From Ophiosphaerella korrae (lineage: Eukaryota; Ascomycota; Dothideomycetes; Pleosporales; Phaeosphaeriaceae), in NCBI GenBank assembly GCA_028456385.1, contig JALNQF010000145.1, positions 49,789 through 113,788 on the forward strand: 64,000 bases of DNA, read 5' to 3'. The notes beneath the pieces were generated by a model. The model made no database searches. It saw nothing but the letters and a program-made list of their open reading frames with translations, and had not been told where the DNA came from. Both the position numbers and the translations under genes were made by a program. Shown here piece after piece: positions 55,351 to 64,000 of this stretch. Every line of letters starts with the position of its first letter. Position 1 is the first letter of the stretch.

Positions 55351-55727
55351 AAATTAATGTTGCTAATCTTTATGATTTATTTATGTTTATATGGGCTCGG
55401 GATATACATAATCATAACCATCCCCACTATTATGTTTAAGTTGCTCTAGCTATACTCTTGTATTACTATTTGGGGTTGCATCCTCGATAAGGTCTACTCT
55501 CCTAAGGATTATGTTACAATGATATAAAGCTTGTTTTTACAAGACAGAATAGCTGCATTCGCGTGCTCTTCTTTATCTACCTTAGAGAAAATAGAAAACG
55601 CTTCCTAACGTTAGCTAAGGGGCTTAAAAAGTGAGTAAATACTATACTTAGTAATTTTCTTACTAACTATATATTTAAGAAAAACTATAGTACTTGCAGA
55701 CAATATAGAATACTGCTATATCTATCT

Positions 55728-55732
55728 AGTTA
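55728..55732. repeat. Target-site duplication AGTTA, left
   Basis: The five bases directly before the left LTR are AGTTA, identical to 62769-62773 directly after the right LTR. Confidence 0.85.
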
Positions 55733-56175
55733 TGTTACGGCTGTAACAAGAGGAAACTAACTCGAGCTAATTAGCCCTACTATAGACGATGACAACACAT
55801 ATAACCTATAGGAAAACGAACAGGATTAGGAAACCAACTATAATAGGGACACGTAATAAATTCGCGATTCGCAATCTTAGTAAATACGAAGCACGAAGCT
55901 AAGCACGTAATAGATTCGCAATTCGCGATCTTAGTAAACACGAAGCACGAAGCTAGCTAAGAAGCCTAGGTATATAGTTAGTAACAATGCGCATTATTAG
56001 GATAGCATTAGCAATTCAATCCTTTAACTATAGAACGCTAATACAAGACAGTTGCAAAACATCTTCTATTGTTTATAGTTATTATAGATCCTAACAAGAG
56101 CTTTTATTATTACCCTATAATCTACTAACTTCTTTAAGATAGGTACCTATAGTTAACGATAGGTAGCCTATTACA
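55733..56175 (+). repeat. Left LTR of the retrotransposon, 443 bp
   Basis: Begins TGTTACGGCTGTAACAAG and ends GCCTATTACA (TG...CA). It aligns end to end with 62326-62768 at equal length. It still carries CG-containing motifs (TTCGCGATTCGC) that are TA-converted in the right LTR. It includes a tandem duplication of about 54 bp (55850-55903 and 55904-55957). Confidence 0.85.
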
Positions 56176-59100
56176 CCTTACTAATTTAGTTATTACGAGA
56201 AGTAAAGCGTAAGTAGCGCATAGTCTAGCTAACACAATAGTAGAAAGTTTAACTAGGAAAGTAGCTAAGGCACCTATAAGTAGTTATAAGTTAGATAATA
56301 TAGTATAGAAGGATATTAAAAACTATATAAACGATTTAATCTCTAAGAAAGAAGATATAAAAATAATAATTAACGCCCTAGAAACCTAGAATAAAGAACT
56401 TTAGGAACACGCAAAATAAAATAAAGCTTAGATTAAAGCTATTATTAAAGGATAAAACTAAATAGAATTAATTATATAACGCCTAGAGATAAGTGCGATA
56501 AAGAAACTACTAAAGATACCTATTCTTAAGAAGTTTAATAGAATAAGAGAGAAACTAAGACCTTTTATAGCTTTAGTATAACTCTAGATAGATATATAAG
56601 TACTATACTTTAATATAGAAGAAAAGAAAGTAATATATATTAGGATGTACCTTAAAGAGAATACAATAAGATAGTTTAAACCCTACTAGATAGACTATAT
56701 AATATATACTCTAATAACCTAAAAGGATAAAACTAGAGCTATCTTTAGAAGTTATAAATACTTTACTAAATAAATAAGAGTAGCGTTTAGAGATATAGAC
56801 ATTACCTAATAAGCTAAAGAATAGTTAGAAAAGCTTATATAAAGCTAGAGTATTCTAGAATATATATTATAGTTTAAGTAACTATTACAAAATATAGAAT
56901 AGAATAAGTTAGCCTTAATATTATAATTTAAATAAAAACTAAACTTAAAGATCTAATATAAAATAATCTATATAGAGAAACTATAAATACTAGAAGCCCT
57001 AAAGTAATAAGTAATATAAATTAACAACAACCTTTAAGAATAGAAGAAGAATAAGTATAGAGGTTATACTTAGAATTATAACAAAGGAGACCCTATAGTT
57101 CTTAACACTAATAAGAATAAGAAAAAGAAGAAGAATAAAGACTTTACGTACTTTAACTATAGTAAACTAAGCTACTATATAAAGAACTACTAAATAAAAT
57201 TAAAGAAAGATATAGCGTACTATAAATATAGGAAACTAAGATACTTTATAAAAGACTATAGAAGTAAAGATCCTAAAAAAGATAAAAAGACTTAGTTAAA
57301 AATAACTAAGAAAAAGAAGGAAGCACTATAAGTATAGGCTAAACCTTAAGAGAAAGTAGCTAGGAGTAAAGAAGTATAATATATAATACTCTATTAGACC
57401 TTTTAATAACAACTACTATATATATCTTTCTAGTAAATAGGGAGTAGTATAGTTCTTATAAAAATAGAGATATAGAGTAGCTATAATAAAAGAAAGTAGA
57501 ATAAAAGCGTAGCTAGAAGAAATAGTACACGTAATAGACTTACTAGTAGAAGATCTAGAAAGAGAAGAGCCCCTAGTACTATTAATCTAGACTAAAAGAC
57601 TAGTATAAGATAAAGAAACTACTATAGTTACTTCTAAAGAAATAAAAGAAGATAAGAAATAAGATAGTATAAGAGGTATAGAGTATACCTAGCTAGATAT
57701 ATATAGCTATAATAGCTATATAATAATAGATATAGAGGAATAAAATAAAGAATAGAGATTTATTTAAATATACTTAATAGTTATAAGTATAGAAGAAGTA
57801 TATAAAGACTAGAAAGAATATAATCCTAAAGAAATAAAGTTTATACTATTTTAAGAATAGATAAAGTAATATATAGTTATAGTAGGAAGAATACTTATAT
57901 AAAGAGAGTAGTAATACTTTATAAGAAAAACGTAATAGATTAATAAAGCTTATATACTAAGAGTACTAGTAGTGTACTATATCTTAACTAGAGATATACC
58001 TAGAAAAGATAAATACTAAGAAGGGGATAACAAGATAATAGACCTAAAATATCTAGTACATTTTAAAGTATTATAGATATTATACCTAGATAAGAATTAT
58101 ACTATATATAAGAACCCTAAAGTAAATAATAATATATAGCTTATAAGAAGAAAAAGTTATAATTATATAAGAGTAATCCTAGTAGAAGATATCTAAGGAT
58201 AGAAAATAATCCTAGAAGATAGATACGTAGTAGTAAGGCCTAGATCTAGACTAGTAAAGAAATACGTCTAAGGAGGACTATAGTATAAATACAAGTATAA
58301 TAAATATCTAAAACACGAAGAATATAAACTTAAGGTAAGGCTATAGCTCTAGAAAGATAGATAATTTATAAAATTACCTAAGTAAGAAAAGCTAGAAGGT
58401 ATAAGAGGCCTATATATTATAAAAATAAGTATATACTAAAGAAAGAAGGTATAATTAATAATTAATAGTAGAGCTACAAGGAACTTTATATCTAAGAAAT
58501 TTATAGAAATATAAGGAATACGTTATATAACAAAGAAATACTCTTAATAACTAAGTACGATTAAAGGAAAACTATTCTAGGAACTAATTAGGTTTAAAAT
58601 AGTTCCCTCTATACTAGAACTAGATAGGATAATAATTAAGAATATAGTTATAGACATAATAATAATTAATAATAAATAAGATATAATACTAGGTATACTA
58701 TAGTTATAGATAACTAACCTATATATTAATTAGAGAATAAGAGAAATTAACTACTATAAGATAGATATACTAAAAGCTAATATAAGTACTTACAAAGGAG
58801 AATTCTCTAAGGAATATAAGAAATAGGAGAAATAACTTATAGAACCTAAAGACTACCTTCTAAAATATTAGCTATAGGACCTAGTAATAGAATTAAAAGA
58901 AAACAAAGATATAAGATAAAGCCTAGTCTATAGAAAAATAGAAGAAGAATCTAAGATTAAATAAGTATTTATCTAAAACGCAATAAAAAAAAATAAATAA
59001 GAGAATCTAAATCTTTAGTAGTATATAGCCTTATATTTATAGATAAAAAGAGAATAAATAATAAGAAACTCTATATAGATTTTAGGAAAACTAACGTAAT

Positions 59101-59368
59101 TATAAACAAGAACTAATATCTATTACTATAAATAGATAGAATACAAGATAGACTATAAAAAGTAAGAATCTTTATAAAACTAGATATCTAGAACGCCTAC
59201 TACTAAATTAGAATTAAAGAAGGTAATAAATAGAAAATAGTATTTAGAATATAGTATAGACTATACAAATACCTAGTTATACTATTTAGTTTAATAAATA
59301 CACTAGTAGTATTCTAAGAAAAAATAAATATAGTACTAAGAGAGTACTTAGACGTATTTATATTTATA

Positions 59369-59380
59369 TACCTAGATAAC
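59369..59380 (+). other. Reverse transcriptase active-site box, mutated
   Basis: The codons read Tyr-Leu-Asp-Asn inside FIYLDNILIF. The family consensus has a second Asp that holds catalytic metal. GAC to AAC is a G-to-A change of the RIP type. It fixes the strand and family of the element. Confidence 0.8.
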
Positions 59381-62325
59381 ATCCTTATATTCTTAGAAAT
59401 AGAGAAAGAATACGTATAATACGTATATAAAGTACTAGAGAAACTAGTAGAGAATAAACTATTTTTTAAAATAAGAAAATATAAGTTCTATATAAAGGAA
59501 ATAGATTTCCTTAGATTTATTATTAAACTAGGAAAAATTAAGATTAACCTAGAAAAGATTAGATTAATTAATAAATAGCTAAAACTAAAAAACCTAAAGA
59601 AGGTATAATAATTTTATAGGTTAGTAAACTTTTATAGAAAGTTAATAGTAAGATAGTCTAAAGATATAGAACCTATAACAAGACTTATAAAGAAAGATAC
59701 GCTATTTAAATAGATAAAGAAATATAATAAAGTATTTAATAAGATTAAAAAGAAGTTTATAGAGAACCTAGTTATTAGAATATATAACCTAGACCTACTA
59801 GTAATAGTAAAAATAGATATATCTAATTTAGTCTATAGAATAGTACTAATACAAGAAAATAAAAAGACTAATTAAGAATATTTAGTTAAATACTTCTCTA
59901 AGAAGATAAAAATAGTAGAACTTAACTACCTAATCTATAATAAAGAAATACTAGTAATCTATAAAGTATTTAAGTAATAGAGAGTATATCTATAAAGAGT
60001 AAAATATAGAATAAAAGTTTATATAGACTATAAGAATCTTATAAGATTTATAATAAATAAAGAACTATTATAATAATATATAAGATAGTAGGAATTCCTA
60101 TTAATATTTAATATAGAAATTATATATATAAAAGGAAAGAATAACTAATTTATAGACGCTCTTAGTAAAAGACTAGACTTATAAGAAAAAGTAAGCGCTA
60201 CTAGTATAGCTCTAGTTAAGAATAAAAAAGGATACTTAGTCTTAAATATACCTAAAATAGCTACAATACTTAAAAGGATAAGTAGTAAGCTAGATAAATA
60301 GATTTAGAAAGTAATAAAAGAAGTATCTAAAGAAATAGAAAAACTAGAAATCTAAGAAAGATTTATATAAGCCTATAAAAGAATATATATTCTAAGAAAG
60401 ATTTAAAGAGAATTTATACGACAATTCTATAAACTACTAGTATATAGGTACTAAGGTATTAATAAAATATTAGATAGACTCCTAAGGAACTACTATATCC
60501 TAAAAGTAAGATAACTAGTAATAGAAATACTATAAGACTATATAGAATACTAGAAGAATAAATATAATAGATACGCACTATATAGGATATTATAACTAGT
60601 TAAAATACTAGAATAACTATAGAGAGTTATTATAATAGACTTTATTACAAAGTTACCTAAGTCTAAAGACCTAATATTAGAAGTTAAGTATAATAGAATC
60701 TTAACAATAGTAGATAAGCTTATAAAGTATACATACTTTAGACTATATAAAGAGAAAAGTAGGATAGAAGTTACTATATACTAGGTTCTAGGAACTATAA
60801 TTAGTTAATATAGACTACTAGATAAGATTATTATAGATAGAGATATACGATTTATATTAAAACTATAGGGAATAATAATAGTATAATTAAGAATATAATA
60901 CGTAATATCTATAGTATATTATCTATAAATAGATAGATAATTAGAATAAATAAATTAAATAGTAGAATAGTACTTAAGATACTACCTTAACTATAACTAG
61001 AATAATTAGGTACAACTACTACTTATAGTATAGTTAGTATACAATAGCGTAAAGAATATAGTAATAGAAGTATTACTTTTCTTTATAAACTATAGATTTA
61101 AGCCTAATATATACTAGATACTAAGAAATTAGATATCTTAGTCTCTAAGAAGAGAGAATTTCGCTAATAGACTTAAAGATATACACGATTAACTAAGATA
61201 GGATATAGAATTCCTATATAACTAAATAGCTAAATACTATAATAAGAAATATAAAGAGGGACCCTAATTTAGAAAAAGAGAAAAAGTATAGTTAGTATAG
61301 AAAAATATTAAGAGTAAACAACTAAGTTTAAAACTAGACTATATTAAGATAAGACTATATAAAATTAAAGAAAAAGTTATACTAGTTATATTTAAACTAA
61401 AGCTACTAAATAAAATAAAGATATACCTAATATTCTACGTAGCTTTACTAGAATAAGTACTATAAAACGTAAAACTACTAGTATATAAAGTAGATATATA
61501 TAGAGAATAAGAAAAATAAGAAGTTAAAGAAATCTTATAGTACTAGTTCTATAATAGAAGAAACTACTACTTAGTAGAATAGATAAGTATAGATAAAAAA
61601 GGATAACTATAAGAGAAAATATAAGAACTAGAAGATAATCTTAATTACTTTAAGAAACTAGAAGAGTTCTAAAGTTAAAACCCTCTAGAGCACTTTATAG
61701 TAAACTAAGAAAATTAGTATTACTAGCGCTAAATAGAGAGGCGCTAGGAACGTCTAATATAATAGAAGCTAGAATAGCCTAAACTATATCCTTAAGGTCT
61801 ATCTTAGCCTCTAAGGTATAAGACTATTTAGATAATTTAGTATTATTATAAGCTTTTATCTTATAAAAACACTTAATATAAGAATAAAGATCTACTAGCT
61901 TATAAAGAGTTAGCTTATACTTAGCTTTAGCTTCTATAAGCTATAATAATAGTATCTTTTAAGCCTAGTTAATAGCTTACCTTATATAACTTAGTAAAAA
62001 GAGACTATATAGAAATTAAATACTTATACTCTATAAGAGAGATACTAGATAGTATATACTTATATTAAATATTAGCTAGGATATACTTACTATAGTACTT
62101 ACTATCCTTTAAAGATATAAGATAAGTAAGCTTTAATTAAGTATAATAGGCGTAAGGAAATATTTTAACTTTATTACAAGTAACGTAAATAATAAGAAGA
62201 AGTTTATTATAATTAGAACGCGAAGATATAGAGAATAATAAGGAATTAGAAATAAACAAAGAAACTAGACTAATAACCTTAGGCCTAGGGTAGAGAAATA
62301 AGAACCTATCTAAAGAGGAGAATAG

Positions 62326-62768
62326 TATTATAGCTATAACAAGAAGAAACTAACTTAAGCTAATTAGCTCTACTATAGACAATAACAATATATATAACCT
62401 ATAAGAAAATAAATAGGATTAAGAAACTAACTATAATAGAGATATATAATAAATTTATAATTTATAATCTTAGTAAATATAAAGTATAAAGCTAAGCACG
62501 TAATAGATTTATAATTCGTAATTTTAGTAAACACAAAGTATAAAGCTAGCTAAGAAGCCTAGGTATATAGTTAGTAATAATACGTATTATTAGGATAGTA
62601 TTAGTAATTTAATCCTTTAACTATAGAACGCTAATATAAGATAGTTATAAAATATCTTCTATTATTTATAGTTATTATAGATCCTAATAAGAGCTTTTAT
62701 TATTACCCTATAATCTACTAACTCTTTTAAGATAGGTACCTATAGTTAATAACAAGTAGCCTATTACA
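62326..62768 (+). repeat. Right LTR of the retrotransposon, 443 bp
   Basis: The same length as the left LTR, with the first dinucleotide changed to TA (TATTATAGCTATAAC) and the end GCCTATTACA kept. Nearly all differences from the left LTR are C-to-T or G-to-A in this copy. Confidence 0.85.
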
Positions 62769-62773
62769 AGTTA
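62769..62773. repeat. Target-site duplication AGTTA, right
   Basis: Matches the five bases before the left LTR. Confidence 0.85.
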
Positions 62774-64000
62774 CTCTATTTCTTAGTATAGCTTTAGCTA
62801 ATAGCGCTATTAATTTTATTAAATACGCTAAGGATCTAAATATACTACCTATTCTAACCTAGCTAAACTAGATAACTTTACGTTATCGCGATTAATGTAT
62901 AGAATTACCTATATTTAGGCGTACTAGAATATCAAGAGTTATTATTCTATCTCTAATAAAGTTATATAATTATTAGATAAGTTATATAATTAGATACTCG
63001 ATATATAATTATATACGCGATTATATACGCAATTACTAAGCTACTAACTTTACTATAGCTAAAAGGATTATAGCTTTAACTTTTATAAATAAAGGAATTA
63101 AATAAAGAATCTTATATATAAGGAGATAGACTACGTTAGTATAACTAATATAATAAAGAAACTAGCACTTTAATAGAAAGGGTATTAAGAATCTAGCTTA
63201 CTACTATCTTAAAAGACCTAGCTAAGACTACTATATTGTAGATATATAAATAGAGCGTAGGGCTAGAGTTTAAAAAAAAAATTAATCTACTTAGTTTATA
63301 CCTAGTACTATTAAGTTATAAGTAATTAATCTAAAAAAGAGCTTTTCTAAAAGCCTTAGTATCTCTCTCTAATAAGGCCCTTATATAGCTATTACAAAAA
63401 AGCCTTTTTATTAAACTACTATAACTTCTTTTAAAATCTAATAATTAAGAGTCTTACTACTTTAATTAAGTTAAGTAAACTAGTACTTACTTAAACTTAA
63501 GTATTAACTTAAGTATTAACTCGAGTATTAACTTAAGTATTAACTTAAGTATTAACTTAAGTATTAACTTAAGTATTAAGCTAAGTATTAAGCTAAGCAC
63601 TATATACGTATTAGTAAAAAGTACTAATCTTTTACCTTCTAGTAGCTTTCTAGTAACTCTTAATTAAGCTAAGTAATAAATAGAGTACTATATCTAGTGT
63701 TAATTACGCGTACTTAAAAAAGTATATTTCTCCTACTTTCTTGTAGTTTAAAGCTATACTAAGATAGCTAGTATTACTTAACGCGATCTAACTATAATAT
63801 TAAGAACTAATATAAACTATACTACGTAGCTAACTTAGCTATAGTTAAGATACGTTATATATAAAATCTAGAATTAAATTAACCTAGCCTTTACTATAGA
63901 GCTTATAAATATACTAGAGCTTATTAATCTTCTAGTACTTACTAATTATACTCTAGCTAGTAATATTAAGGAACTAACGCGTTAGTCTAAACTCTTAGTA
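62774..64000. other. AT-rich, RIP-degraded repeat tract (right part)
   Basis: The host sequence into which the retrotransposon inserted. It is itself AT-rich and without open frames. It includes the 12-bp minisatellite at 63494-63598 and continues past the window edge. Confidence 0.65.
63494..63598. repeat. 12-bp minisatellite, TTAAGTATTAAC, about 8-9 units
   Basis: Consecutive units read CTTAAGTATTAA with rare variants (CTCGAGTATTAA, GCTAAGTATTAA). The array is AT-rich and non-coding. The CTCGAG variant may be the less-mutated ancestor of CTTAAG. Confidence 0.85.

Larger units (their letters stand above)
48251..55727. other. AT-rich, RIP-degraded repeat tract (left part)
   Basis: The sequence turns abruptly AT-rich, TA dinucleotides dominate, CA and TG become rare, and all six frames fill with TAA and TAG. 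This is the pattern of RIP on old transposons. Short less-mutated islands remain (50161-50469, 53335-53577, 54640-55350). No intact gene. The exact element families cannot be named by eye. Confidence 0.7.
55733..62768 (+). mobile_element. Ty3/gypsy-type LTR retrotransposon, complete but RIP-mutated
   Basis: A 7036-bp element with two 443-bp LTRs and a matching 5-bp target duplication, so it is a full-length insertion. Plus-strand coding relics in order: gag with two CCHC knuckles in which Cys codons have become Tyr (57149-57190, 57218-57259), a protease-size gap, reverse transcriptase with the YLDD box read as YLDN (59369-59380), an RNase H region, integrase with IDFITKLPKS (about 60635) and IIIDRDIRF (about 60828-60854), and a chromodomain-like segment (about 61480-61590, FYNRRNYYLVE). 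Reverse transcriptase before integrase is the Ty3/gypsy order, and the chromodomain suggests a chromovirus. Stops occur every few codons in all frames, nearly all TAA or TAG, so nothing is translatable. Confidence 0.85.

Noticed and set aside
63494..63598. CRISPR-like array
   Set aside because: The units are contiguous 12-mers without spacers and the genome is eukaryotic.
48251..64000. Centromere or mitochondrial DNA insertion
   Set aside because: AT-richness alone would fit, but retrotransposon relics with directed C-to-T changes explain it better, and no mitochondrial genes are seen.

Overview
The window is nuclear DNA from a filamentous ascomycete (Pezizomycotina). A Dothideomycete is my guess from overall look, but I cannot prove it. 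The evidence is short 43-105 bp introns with GTNNGT donors, CTAAC/CTNAC branch sites and YAG acceptors, together with fungal-type genes: NPC1/Ncr1, a Kap123-type importin, a DUF2433 protein and berberine-bridge-like oxidases. It also holds a long AT-rich tract with the signature of repeat-induced point mutation (RIP).

Layout. 1-11.7 kb is sparse: the 3' end of an unknown gene, a RIP-like broken gene (2283-4233), a diverged direct repeat (4.66-5.2 kb), an RRM protein (6616-7494) and a 2OG-Fe(II) oxygenase (8178-9723). 11.7-35.0 kb is mostly a housekeeping block: a secreted FAD oxidase, NPC1-type sterol transporter, Kap123 importin, DUF2433/RGG protein, a second RGG/coiled-coil protein, a zinc alcohol/polyol dehydrogenase, a Cys-rich single-pass membrane protein and a protein of unknown function with internal repeats. 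35.4-48 kb is accessory and decaying: a broken CCCH zinc-finger gene, an LTR, an isopenicillin-N-synthase-like oxygenase whose distal iron-ligand His appears to be Tyr, an NAD(P)-dependent reductase/epimerase, a dead FAD oxidase, a cupredoxin-like secreted protein, an unrecognised large gene with a frameshift, and two related coiled-coil/zinc-finger gene remains. From about 48.25 kb to the right edge the DNA is AT-rich and stop-saturated. In it lies one structurally complete Ty3/gypsy-type LTR retrotransposon (55733-62768) with 443-bp LTRs and a 5-bp target duplication AGTTA.

How it fits together. NPC1, importin, the RGG proteins and the dehydrogenase look intact and independently expressed. 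The oxygenase, reductase, FAD oxidase and cupredoxin group at 37-42.8 kb looks like a small, partly inactivated accessory set beside a repeat compartment. Many lesions in the broken genes can be explained by C-to-T or G-to-A transitions that create TAG, TAA or TGA. Several others are one-base length changes in homopolymers, so some may be sequencing errors. Exon joins were worked out by eye from splice motifs and frame.
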